The notes: generated from the sequence alone by a model not told the origin. A DNA stretch of 64,000 nt from an uncultured Parafilimonas sp. (GCA_903882935.1 CAIRZB010000001.1:1-64000); one strand, 5' to 3'; shown: positions 45,284 through 55,130, counted from the first letter of the stretch. Program-made: numbers and translations.

Positions 45284-46027
45284 TTAAATGGCTTTGGCCT
45301 CCTCGTGCAGCAACCTTACCAGCTCGGCAACATTATCGGCCGCCACTAACTTTACGCCCGCTTTTGCAGGCGGTAGGCCATAACTGTTTATGTGGGTTAG
45401 TGGTTCAATGGCCGCTGGTTCAACCACCTTAAGCGGCTTGGTTCGGGCACCCATAATACCGCGCATGTTGGGTATGCGTTGTTCGGCCACTCCTTTGGCG
45501 CAGCTAACCACCACCGGCAACTGCACTTCGGCGGTTTCTTCGCCGCCGTCAATCTCCCGGGTTATGGTGGCGGTGCTGCCAGCCAGATCAAATTTTGTGG
45601 CCAACGACACAAAAGGCACATCCAACAGACCTGCTACTATGCCCCCCACGGAGGAACTGTTATAGTCAATGGTTTCTTTACCTGTAAAAATTAAGTTATA
45701 GCCACCCTGCTTTGCCACCTCGGCAATTTGTGCGGCAATATAAAAACTGTCATCGCCTGTGGTGTTGACGCGTATGGCTTCATCCCCGCCCAGGGCAAGT
45801 GCCTTGCGGATGATGGGTTCTATATCGGCACCGCCTACCGTTATAAGGTGTATAACTATTGAGGCATCTTTTTCTTTTAATTCAATGGCACGTACCAATG
45901 CATACCACTCATCATAGGGGTTAATAATCCATTGTACGCCGTTTTCCTCAAATTTGGTGCTATTGTCTTTAAAGGCAATTTTAGAAGTAGTGTCGGGTGT
46001 TTTGCTTATGCAGACTAAAATTTTCAT
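45284..46027 (-). CDS. etfB: Electron transfer flavoprotein subunit beta
   Basis: This 247-aa subunit begins MKILVCISKTPDTTSKIAF and shows AMP-binding features of EtfB (FTGKETIDYNSSSVGGIVAGLLDVPF; IPNMRGIMGARTKPL). The frame is open to 46123 but ATG at 46027 gives the standard N-terminus and fits the promoter box at 46080. Confidence 0.95.
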   Translation of the reverse strand: MKILVCISKTPDTTSKIAFKDNSTKFEENGVQWIINPYDEWYALVRAIELKEKDASIVIHLITVGGADIEPIIRKALALGGDEAIRVNTTGDDSFYIAAQIAEVAKQGGYNLIFTGKETIDYNSSSVGGIVAGLLDVPFVSLATKFDLAGSTATITREIDGGEETAEVQLPVVVSCAKGVAEQRIPNMRGIMGARTKPLKVVEPAAIEPLTHINSYGLPPAKAGVKLVAADNVAELVRLLHEEAKAI

Positions 46028-46079
46028 ACTGGCTTTACCCAAAATGGGTTTTAAGATGATGAATTTTTGTGTTCGGCAA

Positions 46080-46087
46080 CAAATGTA
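46080..46087 (-). promoter_or_regulatory. -7 element of etfBA
   Basis: TACATTTG on the minus strand matches TAnnTTTG, 52 bp before the etfB ATG. About 25 bp further upstream an inverted repeat AGTTG-TTTATG-CAACT (46110-46125) could bind a regulator. Confidence 0.5.
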
Positions 46088-46241
46088 ATAACAACTGTTA
46101 GTATAAAAAAGTTGTTTATGCAACTATTTTTTAACCAAAAGTTAAAGCGTAGCACCCGGCAAAATTTGCCGCGCGGCACCAGCTGCCCCTCGAATTACTG
46201 CGTGGCGCTAAGTAAGCAAAAACCAGTAATTACAAGACGTA

Positions 46242-47168
46242 CTATCGTTGCTTTTTGCTGCGGCCTAAAAAATTAGTAAGGTTAGCGGTTAAGCCGATGG
46301 AGCCGTTTATGGTAGAAGTTTTTGGGGTGTGGGCCCCCAAATTATTGCTTAAGCATATTTGCCCATCAAGCCTTAGCCATTTTACACCGGGCAACATGGC
46401 TTGTGCGTTTATCCAAGGCTCCAGCAAAAGAAAGGACTGACTGTTTAACCTGTCAAAATAGAAGTAATCAAACTCCTGATAGCTATAGTTGGTGTTTGGG
46501 TTACCATAACCTAAAACCGAAAGGCGGCCACCGATGGAAAGGCTTACAGGTTTTGTACTATTGCCAAAGTTAAAAGCCGCTTGCAGCCAAGGTTTTACCG
46601 TTTTAACCGAGTAGTAACGTGTGTATGCTTTTTTGGCTGAGTCTAAGCCCGCGTCATTCATAGTCAGCTTGCCAAAATCAAAGCCTGCATACCAGCTAAA
46701 AGTAATTGTTTTCCGTTGGTTTAGTGGCAGGTTATAACCTGCGCCCAGCTGAAAAACGGATGTTTGGTATTTAATTACCGAGCTGTCAAAACCATTAAAA
46801 GCAGTGGTTGAAACAGACCCCGGCGGCAAGTAATTGGGCCGGTACAAGTTAGTATCGTATTTATACAATTGGGTTAAATATTTTTGGCTATAGCCCCCCA
46901 ATACCGTCCAGTTATCCGTAATGGCATAGGCGGCCTGCACATCGTAACCGGTTGAATTAACACCCACTTGCTGTGGGTTGTATTCACCAATGCCATCTTC
47001 TACGCCATTAAGCGAAAAATAGCCCGTTACCTTGGCATCCCCCTTTTGGGTAAGGTTGGGTACGTTTGCGGCAGGGGTTTCGTACACAATTCGGTTGGCA
47101 CGTTGAACGGTACAAGAACTAAAAACAACAATTGTCATAATAATGGGTAAGCAGCCGGACTTAAACAT
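46242..47168 (-). CDS. Putative outer-membrane-associated lipoprotein
   Basis: This 308-aa protein has a lipoprotein signal (PIIMTIVVFSSC) and a mature part of alternating aromatic beta-strands (YDVQAAYAITDNWTVLGGYSQKY; ITFSWYAGFDFGKL), as in 12-16-stranded beta-barrel or porin-like proteins. Function unknown. It is downstream of the LytS/LytTR pair's divergent side only in sense of neighbourhood; 136 bp separate it from the regulator gene, which is on the same strand upstream... i.e. it lies after a separate promoter and may not belong to that operon. Confidence 0.7.
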   Translation of the reverse strand: MFKSGCLPIIMTIVVFSSCTVQRANRIVYETPAANVPNLTQKGDAKVTGYFSLNGVEDGIGEYNPQQVGVNSTGYDVQAAYAITDNWTVLGGYSQKYLTQLYKYDTNLYRPNYLPPGSVSTTAFNGFDSSVIKYQTSVFQLGAGYNLPLNQRKTITFSWYAGFDFGKLTMNDAGLDSAKKAYTRYYSVKTVKPWLQAAFNFGNSTKPVSLSIGGRLSVLGYGNPNTNYSYQEFDYFYFDRLNSQSFLLLEPWINAQAMLPGVKWLRLDGQICLSNNLGAHTPKTSTINGSIGLTANLTNFLGRSKKQR

Positions 47169-47304
47169 ACAATATGGTTTTGTATAATGTACACACGGGT
47201 AAATTTATAGCCTGCAAATCGAATGACTTGAAAATGCCGCCTAACCGTTAAGGGGCATTGTTAAAAAAAACAGAAAGGTTTTTACCAGGCTTAAAAAAAA
47301 ACAA

Positions 47305-48015
47305 TTATTTCTTCAACAGTTTGTTGTTAACTATTTTTTCCAACATTTCTTCTTTTTGGTATTTGCTAACAGGCACTTCAAATTTACCCAGATGCAGCAT
47401 GTTGCCTTCTATGGCATTAACATGATTTATATTTATAATATAAGATTTGTGCGGTTGTATAAACTGCTTTGCCGGCAGGCTTTCCTGTACTGATTTTAAG
47501 GTAGCATGGGTGATTATTTTTTTATCGTTTGTATAAATGGCCACATAGTTTTCGAGTGCCTCTGCAAACAAAATGTCACTAAACAGCACTTTTTCCAGTT
47601 TGCTTTCGGTTTTAATAAAAAAATATTCTTGTTCTTCCGGCCGTTTGGCAACAAAATACTCATAGGCCTTGTTGGCCGCTTTTAAAAACCGCTCGAACGA
47701 AATCGGTTTTACCAAATAATCCAATACGTCAAGCTCAAAACCTTCAATGGCATACCGCTCATATGCCGTAGTGAATATCACTTTGGGGGGATTGGGGTAA
47801 CTTTTTATAAACTCAATGCCTGTTATATAGGGCATTTCTATATCCAAAAACAACAGGTCAACCTGTTGCTGTTTTAAAACAGTATTTAGCTGTATAGCAT
47901 CCTCGCAGGTTTGTACAACCTGTAAAAAGCCTGTTTTTGCCGCATACCCAAGCAGGCCTTTGCTTGCCAATGGTTCGTCGTCGGTTATTACACATTTAAT
48001 ACTGAAAGATGCCAT
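47305..48015 (-). CDS. LytTR-family response regulator
   Basis: This 236-aa regulator has a receiver domain (CVITDDEPLASKGL, Asp58 in LFLDIEMPYITG, Lys in YLVKPISFERFL) and a C-terminal LytTR DNA-binding domain (ILFAEALENYVAIYTNDKKIITHATLKSVQESL ... IQPHKSYIININHVNAIEGNMLHL). Its start overlaps the kinase stop by one base (TGATG), so the pair is co-translated. Confidence 0.93.
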   Translation of the reverse strand: MASFSIKCVITDDEPLASKGLLGYAAKTGFLQVVQTCEDAIQLNTVLKQQQVDLLFLDIEMPYITGIEFIKSYPNPPKVIFTTAYERYAIEGFELDVLDYLVKPISFERFLKAANKAYEYFVAKRPEEQEYFFIKTESKLEKVLFSDILFAEALENYVAIYTNDKKIITHATLKSVQESLPAKQFIQPHKSYIININHVNAIEGNMLHLGKFEVPVSKYQKEEMLEKIVNNKLLKK

Positions 48016-49040
48016 CAGTTAAGGGTGAGTTTTAATTCTGCAAAAAAAGTATCCTGCTTTATTTTGGCTACAAAACTGTGTTTGCCAGGGTATAATAACG
48101 CTAGGCGCCGTTGTAGGTTTTCCAAACCAATACCGCCTTTTTTTTCAAACCTAATTTCTCCGGGCACCGAGTTTTCAATACAAAAGCAAATGCCGTCATC
48201 CACCTTTTGCAATGCTAACTCAATTTGGTAATCACCACCCACATACTTAAACGCGTTCTCCACAAGCGGCAAAAACAGCAGCGGGTACACCTGCTCGCCG
48301 TTAAGACTTTTATCAATAACTACGTGCAGCCGCAGTTTGCCCGACGTGCGTATTTTTTGCAGGTCGATAAAATTTTTAAGGTATTGTATCTCGCTGCTTA
48401 TGCTAACGGTGTGCTGTTGGTCGTACAACTGGTAGCGCAGCAGTTCGGCAAATTTCTCCACTGTTTTCTTGGCCTCACCAACATTTTCATCCATTTGAAA
48501 ATAAATGGTGTTTAATGCATTAAACAGAAAATGCGGGTGGTACTGCGCCTTTAAAAATTTAAGCTCGGTTTGCAATTTGTCGTTGGTAATTTTTTCCAGT
48601 AGCAGCCGGTTTTGTATATATGCCTGTAAAAAAGTGTTGCTCCGTACCACACCGTAATATATAAAGGCATATAACAGCGGTATGGTGTTAATATCGGCAA
48701 TGTCGTACCACTGCAAACCGTCATCGGTAAGTGCGGCCATAGGCGTCATAAACAAATTCTGCACAAGCTGGTTTAACAAAAAAACAAACAGGAGTTCTTT
48801 TGCAATGCGCTTTACTGAAAAATCGGCCCGCCATTGCTTATCAAAATAGCGGAATAGACGCTGGTACAACCATAGCAGTAAATACCCCATAACTACGCTG
48901 GTTGCCATTTCAATGGCATTTAGCAACAACGTACGGTGCCAAAACTTCATGCACGTAACACTATCCAGCAGTAAACGTATGGTAAAATACACCAACAGCC
49001 CGTACAGTGGCGGAAAGATATATTTCCAAAATTTTTCCAT
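48015..49040 (-). CDS. LytS/YehU-type sensor histidine kinase
   Basis: This 341-aa kinase has four TM helices (about residues 10-150) and the His_kinase domain with FLKAQYHPHFLFNALNTIYFQM (phospho-His in PHFLFN) and a HATPase part ending GIGLENLQRRLALLYPG. No extracytoplasmic sensor domain is evident, so it may sense through the membrane helices. Partner of the LytTR regulator. Confidence 0.93.
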   Translation of the reverse strand: MEKFWKYIFPPLYGLLVYFTIRLLLDSVTCMKFWHRTLLLNAIEMATSVVMGYLLLWLYQRLFRYFDKQWRADFSVKRIAKELLFVFLLNQLVQNLFMTPMAALTDDGLQWYDIADINTIPLLYAFIYYGVVRSNTFLQAYIQNRLLLEKITNDKLQTELKFLKAQYHPHFLFNALNTIYFQMDENVGEAKKTVEKFAELLRYQLYDQQHTVSISSEIQYLKNFIDLQKIRTSGKLRLHVVIDKSLNGEQVYPLLFLPLVENAFKYVGGDYQIELALQKVDDGICFCIENSVPGEIRFEKKGGIGLENLQRRLALLYPGKHSFVAKIKQDTFFAELKLTLN

Positions 49041-49078
49041 AATGCTTGTTGAAATTAAGAATATTAAATGATTAACCT

Positions 49079-49209
49079 CTATTTGGTTTGGCTACCGGTT
49101 GTACTTCGCCGTTGTGGGGGTGCTTTCACCCACAGCGATGATACCTAGCGGCCAACACGATGGCTACTTTGTTGGTGAAAACACCAACAAAGGCGGGTAA
49201 ACCAAATAG
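49079..49209. repeat. MITE-like element with 11-bp terminal inverted repeats
   Basis: CTATTTGGTTT at 49079 and AAACCAAATAG at 49199 bound a 131-bp segment holding a perfect 11-bp hairpin (CTTTGTTGGTG-AAAA-CACCAACAAAG, 49167-49192) and a second hairpin GTGGGGGTG-CTTT-CACCCAC (49114-49132). It fills the gap between the kinase and acyltransferase genes and contains no open frame of note. Confidence 0.6.
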
Positions 49210-49302
49210 CAGATAGTCATAGAATATTTTACCACAGCACTAAAGCCGTTATCAACACGCTGCGTTTCGCAGAGCCTTTTATACATAAGGTATACCGCCT
49301 GC

Positions 49303-50529
49303 TCATTGCGCAAATTCTGTAAGCTTTTCTGGCTCAATTCGTGCATAATTTTCCTCGCTTTTGGGTTCAACTACCTGCTTATCCTTCGGCTTCATGCCAA
49401 ACAAAAAACGCATTATTGGATAAGGCTTGATAAACAAATGGAAGATGCCCATACTGATAAAAAACGTTGCAATAACCGTAAACATATATTTAAGCCCTAC
49501 CCCATCTGGGGCCCTTACCACATAAAAAGTAAGTATAACAATAACCGTTTGGTGAAGCACATAAAAAGGGTACACCGCCTGGTTGATGTAATTAAGGGCC
49601 TTGCTACTTTTGTTAAGGTATTTTTTGCCATAGCCCACTGCGGTGAGTACCCACATCCACGCGGATATGGCTGATAGTGCCATATAAGCATATGTTCTCC
49701 AGTCGTGCTCATAATCGGCAATAATTTTCCACGGCTCAATATCATTCCAACGTAGGTAATTAATGCTTATTAAACTTAAAAAAGCCACGGCAAACGATAT
49801 GCGGCGGTTGCGCTCGATGCTATCCATAAAAACCGGGTTGGCTATACAGATAAAGCCGGCCAGCAGGAAAAAAAGCCAGTAGGGCAGGTACGCATAGTCG
49901 TGTACCAGGTCGTTTGTCTCGGGATATTTTAGTGAAAAGAAAGTGTACACCAAAACCCCAGGTATAATAAACAAATAAATGAGCCTGCCTTTGGCCAAGC
50001 GGTTTAATTTTTGCAGAAAGGCTTTGCCGTTGGCAGAAATAAGCCAAACAAACAGCGGCGCGCAAACAACATCGTATACCAGCAGGTACAGTATAAACCA
50101 CAGGTGGTGCCAGCTTAAGTTGCCTTTGGGGTAAGCACCTGTGGTGAAGATGGTAGGATAGAAATCTAAAAAATTACCTTGAAAGCCTTGTTTCAACCTT
50201 TCCATATACACCTGCGGCGGAACTATAATAAGCATACCCAACAGCAGTGGTATAAAAAGCCGCCTGAAACGCAGGCCAATAAAACCACCGCTGCTTCTGT
50301 TTTGCAACATAAAATAACTTACCGTACCTGATATGAAAAATAGCAGGGGCATGCGAAAGCGGTGTAAAAAAGCATTAAACTCCTGTAGGATATTACTGGT
50401 TTCTTTATTTTTTATATGCCAGCCCCAATCAGAAACGTAGGGCATGGCAGAATGAAAAAACAGAACACCCACAATGGCTATTACGCGTAGCCAGTCTAAA
50501 TAGGCTTGTCTTGGTGAAGATGGTTGCAT
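49303..50529 (-). CDS. Acyltransferase family 3 membrane protein
   Basis: This 408-aa integral membrane protein has about ten TM helices and opens RQAYLDWLRVIAIVGVLFFHSAMPY, the Acyl_transf_3 signature with the conserved His; RMPLLFFISGTVSYF follows. It acylates a sugar, exopolysaccharide or other envelope component using a cytoplasmic acyl donor; the substrate is unknown. ATG at 50529 replaces a TTG two codons earlier. Confidence 0.88.
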   Translation of the reverse strand: MQPSSPRQAYLDWLRVIAIVGVLFFHSAMPYVSDWGWHIKNKETSNILQEFNAFLHRFRMPLLFFISGTVSYFMLQNRSSGGFIGLRFRRLFIPLLLGMLIIVPPQVYMERLKQGFQGNFLDFYPTIFTTGAYPKGNLSWHHLWFILYLLVYDVVCAPLFVWLISANGKAFLQKLNRLAKGRLIYLFIIPGVLVYTFFSLKYPETNDLVHDYAYLPYWLFFLLAGFICIANPVFMDSIERNRRISFAVAFLSLISINYLRWNDIEPWKIIADYEHDWRTYAYMALSAISAWMWVLTAVGYGKKYLNKSSKALNYINQAVYPFYVLHQTVIVILTFYVVRAPDGVGLKYMFTVIATFFISMGIFHLFIKPYPIMRFLFGMKPKDKQVVEPKSEENYARIEPEKLTEFAQ

Positions 50530-50679
50530 GGTCAAATTATTTTATACAAACCTATGTGCTGGCGCATGTTTGCCATAAAATGTTTGACGTAGGGGCCGTT
50601 CCGGGTGACGAATAGACAAATAGGGCAAACTATTGATGGCGTAATACCATAATTATGCCCCTTTGATGAAACCCGAAGG

Positions 50680-51504
50680 TTAGTAATGCAGTGTTTGTAA
50701 TAAAAGGGTGTATCTGTCGCCCGTTTTTTGCCACACCCTTAAATAATTTCCCATTTTAGCATCGTGCCTAACCGTGCCAAATACATAGGCCAAATCGCTG
50801 GAAGCAGAAATGCCGCCGCCAATGGGGTTAAAGTCAAGGCCCGGTAGTAGCTGGTTTAAGGCGGTAAGAATGTTTTGTGTACCTGTTACAGGTGTCTGCC
50901 CTTGTAAGTTAAGCCAAGTGTTCTCCGTTACTACCGCCTTATAGGCATCATTTTTTAAGGCAGCATATTGCTGAACAAATATGCGGTCGATGGTTAAGGC
51001 ATCCTTGGTGTTTAGGTCGTCAATGGTAGTGCCTACCCATTTTTTTACCGAATCAACCGTATATGGCTGCTCCGTTGGGCCATCGGTGCCAATATCCACC
51101 AAAAATTTCCAGGTGCCGTTATTATCCAAATGCCAAATGGTGGCAAAACTGCCTGTTGCCAAAGCTGTGCCTTGTATGTTGTTTTTATATTGCCAGGGGC
51201 CGGTTGTAAACCCAAGCTCGCCCGACTGTGCTATGCCCGCATAGGCAGGCTGCCAAATAAGCTTATTGGTATCGGCAGCGGCCTTATTCCATTTGGCAAA
51301 TGCATGCACAATTTGGCTGTTGTCAAAAACCACGGCCTCAGCACTGTCCATAAAGGCCATAAAAGCCTCCCGGGTATCCGTTCGTATAGCGGCGGCTGCA
51401 AAGTTTTTTTCTGCGGCTATAAGCTTTTCAATGCTTTGTTGGGCCTTGGCTTGCGGAACAATAAAAAATAGTACCACAGCCGCCGCTGCCATTTGTTTAT
51501 GCAT
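50680..51504 (-). CDS. Secreted NTF2/DUF4440-like protein
   Basis: This 274-aa protein has a signal peptide (MHKQMAAAAVVLFFIVPQAKAQ) followed by two NTF2-like halves (SIEKLIAAEKNFAAAAIRTDTREAFMAFM ... LGFTTGPWQY; and RIFVQQYAALKNDAYKAVVTENTW ... DLAYVFGTVRH). The DUF4440/SnoaL-type cone fold is inferred from this pattern; catalytic residues are not conclusive. Monocistronic. Confidence 0.7.
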   Translation of the reverse strand: MHKQMAAAAVVLFFIVPQAKAQQSIEKLIAAEKNFAAAAIRTDTREAFMAFMDSAEAVVFDNSQIVHAFAKWNKAAADTNKLIWQPAYAGIAQSGELGFTTGPWQYKNNIQGTALATGSFATIWHLDNNGTWKFLVDIGTDGPTEQPYTVDSVKKWVGTTIDDLNTKDALTIDRIFVQQYAALKNDAYKAVVTENTWLNLQGQTPVTGTQNILTALNQLLPGLDFNPIGGGISASSDLAYVFGTVRHDAKMGNYLRVWQKTGDRYTLLLQTLHY

Positions 51505-51745
51505 AGTGCCTATTTTAAAGTGTTAGTAAATGTACCTAAATATTCAGCCTGGCGTAATAACGGCTTATTAAGCAACAATAGTATATCTAACTACTGTTTG
51601 GCAGTATGGCAAATCGTGGGCCAAATTAGCCGCACAAACTTATTTGCTTTTAAAAAAAACAAAGGTTGCACCTTAGGCAGGTAAGGGGATAGCCGAATAG
51701 TATTTAGGTGCCTAGCCAAAAGGGCCAATGCCCAGCATGTGCATA

Positions 51746-52468
51746 TTAAAGATACAACTGAACCATTCTACGCCAATGGCGGGGGCGGTGTGCCTCTCCG
51801 TCCCAAATAAAAAATTCGTGGGGTATGTTTTTTTGGGTTAACGAGGCTGAAAGCTTTTGGTTGCCATCTAAAAAAGGGTCTTCTTGGCCAATCACCAATA
51901 CAATTTTCAGCTTTTTTATCTGGGTTAAAATGCCTTCGTCTGTCAAGTTTGGCATATACATGCCGGGCATGTTGTAGTAAATGTCCTCGTTAAAAAAGCC
52001 ATCCAATAAATCGGCAAAGGCGGGGCTTGACACCGTAAGGTCGTAACGGGCACTCATGCCCACCACCTTGGCAAAAAGGGTGGGGTGCCTAAAGGCTATG
52101 TTTACTGCATGGTACCCGCCAAAACTGCAACCTGCTGCTGTTAGCGGCTTGCGGTTTTTTGCGCGTATAAAGGGTATAACCTCGGTTAAAATGTATTGTT
52201 CGTACTCAATATGGCGTTTTATTTTGTTGGCGGGCGTAGTTTGGGCATAAAAACTTTCAATGTCAACACTGTCCACACAAAACAATTGTAGCAACCCCGC
52301 TTCCACCTTATCCTGTACGGCCGCCACAATATTCCAGTTCTCATAATCAAAAAAACGCGCCGTACGGGTAGGAAAAAACAGCACTGGCGTACCCCGGTCG
52401 CCAAAAACCAGCAATTCCATGTCTCTTTTTAAAACAGGGCTGTGCCATTTTTTATATTCTCTGTTCAT
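51746..52468 (-). CDS. Alpha/beta-hydrolase esterase
   Basis: This 240-aa protein contains the nucleophile elbow GCSFGGYH (Ser nucleophile), a C-terminal Asp (VIGQEDPF) and His (DGEAHRPRHW), completing a triad, with no signal peptide. It resembles the putative esterase (Esterase D/Fes-like) family. It follows the SGNH hydrolase gene by 30 bp on the same strand, so the two may form an operon. Confidence 0.87.
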   Translation of the reverse strand: MNREYKKWHSPVLKRDMELLVFGDRGTPVLFFPTRTARFFDYENWNIVAAVQDKVEAGLLQLFCVDSVDIESFYAQTTPANKIKRHIEYEQYILTEVIPFIRAKNRKPLTAAGCSFGGYHAVNIAFRHPTLFAKVVGMSARYDLTVSSPAFADLLDGFFNEDIYYNMPGMYMPNLTDEGILTQIKKLKIVLVIGQEDPFLDGNQKLSASLTQKNIPHEFFIWDGEAHRPRHWRRMVQLYL

Positions 52469-52498
52469 TCGCTAAAGATGATGGGGAAAATTGCCATT

Positions 52499-53122
52499 TT
52501 ATTTTTGCAATTGCGTTAACGCTCCTTCAACATTTAATGAAATATGTGTTAACAAGGTATTCTTCCACAATTCATACCCTTTTGGCGATAGGTGCAATCC
52601 GTCTGGGTCGTACAAATCAGGCAGTGGGTTGCCGGCCGCATCCACCATTTTGTCATACACATTCACAAAATAATTGTTGGGTCCGCTTTTTTCAATCGCC
52701 TCGCGTATCAGGCTGTTGGTATAACAAATCTGGTCCCTAATATTCCGGCGCCTGATGCTGGGCTTTATGGAGATAAATGTAAACGGTATGTGCGGAAAAT
52801 ATTTTTGTATGCAAACCAGCAGTTGCTCAAAAAAAATATATACCTCTTCAGGGTTGCGGCCATCACCTAAGTCGTTGTCGCCCGCATATACTATAATTTG
52901 GTCTGGCTGTAGGTTTTCCATAATACGGTCAAAAAACCATACGCAGGCAGCCAATGTTGAGCCGCCAAACCCCAAATTAATAGGCTCATATTCCTTAAAG
53001 TCTTCGTATAAATTCTTCCATAGCCGCATGGAAGAGCTACCGTAAAATATTGTTTTAGGGCTATATTGCAGCTTGCTGCTTTCGTTTTCAACCCTTTTTA
53101 CCTCGTCTTCATACCAAACCAT
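52499..53122 (-). CDS. SGNH/GDSL hydrolase
   Basis: This 207-aa protein shows the four blocks of the family: FYGSSSMRLW (block I Ser), LGFGGSTL (block II Gly), YAGDNDLGDG (block III Asn) and DPDGLHLSPKGY (block V Asp-x-x-His). It is an esterase or lipase of cytoplasmic type because there is no signal peptide. A -7 box TATATTTG is at 53148. Confidence 0.9.
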   Translation of the reverse strand: MVWYEDEVKRVENESSKLQYSPKTIFYGSSSMRLWKNLYEDFKEYEPINLGFGGSTLAACVWFFDRIMENLQPDQIIVYAGDNDLGDGRNPEEVYIFFEQLLVCIQKYFPHIPFTFISIKPSIRRRNIRDQICYTNSLIREAIEKSGPNNYFVNVYDKMVDAAGNPLPDLYDPDGLHLSPKGYELWKNTLLTHISLNVEGALTQLQK

Positions 53123-53147
53123 ACAAACGTTGTGTTTTCAAAATGTT

Positions 53148-53155
53148 CAAATATA
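53148..53155 (-). promoter_or_regulatory. -7 element of the SGNH hydrolase gene
   Basis: TATATTTG on the minus strand matches TAnnTTTG, 25 bp before the ATG. Confidence 0.5.
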
Positions 53156-53322
53156 AAGATTTCTAAAAATAGTAGCATTAAATTGGTTTTGAAATGGCAA
53201 TGCCGCATACTTGCCATAAAACCAGCCCGCGTAAACAATAACCTTGTGCAGGCGGTGCGGCCAAGCAAAACGTTATTTGGTGGCATGTTTGCCGTTTTGG
53301 GCTATTTATTTTAATATTGAGT

Positions 53323-55089
53323 ATGAAATTGTTACTAAGCTTATTAACCATAGGGCTGCTGCTTTGCATAGTGGGTAAAAGCCAATACGATATTTTTTCA
53401 AACGACAGCCTCGCCCAGTTAATACATGACAAATACCGACGCTTTTCAGCGGAAAAACTGCGCGCGGAAAACGAACTGCTATTGAGGCGCGTACCTGGCG
53501 AGCCGGTGTTTGACAGCCTTGTGAACAACATTGTGGCCGAAGCTGAAACCGATAGAAACAGAGTGCTTATGTGCATGGCCTACAATGCCGTTGCAGAGGC
53601 CTATAGCATTTACCCAAACTTGCAGGGGAGTGCCGACAAGGCTAAGTTTAACGCTGACCGCTGTTTGCAAATAGCCAACGAGGCTGGGCTTGACGAATAC
53701 AAGGCCGCCTCATTTTTGGTGTATGCCAAGTATTACAATTGGCGGGCGCAAAGCCAAAAGGCTTTAGATTACGGCAACCAAGCCCTGGCACTTGCCACAG
53801 CGTTGGGCAACGACAGTTTATTGGCGGTTGCATACGGGGCCATCTCCCAAACCTGGGATGAGTTATCGAACAAGCTCTCGCGCTTCCAGGCGCTGCTTAA
53901 TTACCGGGACTTTGCAGAAAAATCGCACTCCCACAGGCTGATACTTAGGAGTGCTTACTTTTTGGGTAACTTTTACACCGAATTGGAGGAATATGAAAAG
54001 GCAAAAGACTTATACGCTTTTATGATTGAAAAAGGAAAAGAGTGGGGTTATTGGAGCCGGGTTTTTGACGGTATGCGCGGTATTGGAAGGGTTTTTGTAC
54101 TGCAAAAAAACGATACGTTGGCATTAGCAACCGGGGCCAAGGCTTTGGCCCTAGCAGACTCTATTAAAATGCCTGTATATAAGGTGAATATTTATATAGA
54201 GTTGTTGAACTATTATTTAAATACCAGCGACCCAGGCAAAGGCCTTGCCTTTATAAAAAGCACCCCTGCCATTACTGAATTTATACACAAACTGGGCATT
54301 GAGTATGAAATTGAAAAGGTTAGGGCCTATGTGCATTATACCAATAAAAACTACGATTCGGCTTTGTACCTTATGCAAAAAGTGGCCCCCAATTACTACA
54401 GTAAACCTGGGTTAAACAACAATAAATATCCCTTTACCATTTTATGGGCCGAAATGTTGCGGGCGGCGGGAAAGCATGGGGAAGCATTGCAAAAACTGCT
54501 GTTGGCTAAAAGTGTTGTGGATAGTGCCGCTAATTTAGAAGGCCAAAAAGACATTAACCAACGGCTTTACCAATATTACGACACAGCGGGCAACCCAACC
54601 CTTGCTTTGCAATACTACAAGCAAATGAATGTTTATAAAGACAGCCTTGAAAACCTAAGTAAACAAAAAGATTTATTGACGGCCGAAATTGGCAATGCCA
54701 ACAAACGGCTTGAACGCCAAAAGGAGGAAGACGAAGAGGCGTTGCGGGTACGCAACAATTTGCAATACATGGGTATTACAGCGGCGATTGCCTCTGTATT
54801 TATTTTGCTGGTTATGTTGGGCGTGTTTAAAATGAGCCCTTCGGTAATTAAGGCCCTCGGCTTTTTTGCCTTTATTTTTTTGTTTGAATTTATCGTGCTG
54901 CTGCTGGATGAGCAGATACACGACCTAACCCATGGCGAGCCTTGGAAGGTGCTGGGTATTAAAATTATCATTATCGGCATTCTGCTGCCACTGCACCACA
55001 CCTTGGAACATAAGGTAACCCATTACTTAACCAACAAGGCCCACAGATTGCGCGACAGCCTGCATTTTAAACGAAAGGAGGGGGAGTGA
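53323..55089 (+). CDS. TPR-repeat protein with C-terminal membrane module
   Basis: This 588-aa protein has a signal peptide, TPR-like helical repeats over residues ~20-430, a coiled coil (LSKQKDLLTAEIGNANKRLERQKEEDEEALRV) and three TM helices (ITAAIASVFILLVMLGVF; GFFAFIFLFEFIVLLLD; VLGIKIIIIGILLPLHHTLE). Related Bacteroidota TPR proteins end in a kinase or LuxR/AraC output domain, but here there is none, so output must go through a partner. Start at ATG 53323 with the signal peptide directly behind it. Confidence 0.8.
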   Translation: MKLLLSLLTIGLLLCIVGKSQYDIFSNDSLAQLIHDKYRRFSAEKLRAENELLLRRVPGEPVFDSLVNNIVAEAETDRNRVLMCMAYNAVAEAYSIYPNLQGSADKAKFNADRCLQIANEAGLDEYKAASFLVYAKYYNWRAQSQKALDYGNQALALATALGNDSLLAVAYGAISQTWDELSNKLSRFQALLNYRDFAEKSHSHRLILRSAYFLGNFYTELEEYEKAKDLYAFMIEKGKEWGYWSRVFDGMRGIGRVFVLQKNDTLALATGAKALALADSIKMPVYKVNIYIELLNYYLNTSDPGKGLAFIKSTPAITEFIHKLGIEYEIEKVRAYVHYTNKNYDSALYLMQKVAPNYYSKPGLNNNKYPFTILWAEMLRAAGKHGEALQKLLLAKSVVDSAANLEGQKDINQRLYQYYDTAGNPTLALQYYKQMNVYKDSLENLSKQKDLLTAEIGNANKRLERQKEEDEEALRVRNNLQYMGITAAIASVFILLVMLGVFKMSPSVIKALGFFAFIFLFEFIVLLLDEQIHDLTHGEPWKVLGIKIIIIGILLPLHHTLEHKVTHYLTNKAHRLRDSLHFKRKEGE

Positions 55090-55100
55090 GGATTAAACCG

Positions 55101-55130
55101 AAGGGGAGGGGTTAATAAAATATTCCCCTT
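55101..55130 (+). terminator. Possible terminator after the TPR gene
   Basis: AAGGGGA / TCCCCTT form a 7-bp stem 12 bp after the stop codon; the T run is weak. Confidence 0.35.

Noticed and set aside
49164-49370. 68-codon minus-strand frame
   Set aside because: It overlaps the acyltransferase 3' end in another frame and runs into the MITE-like hairpin.
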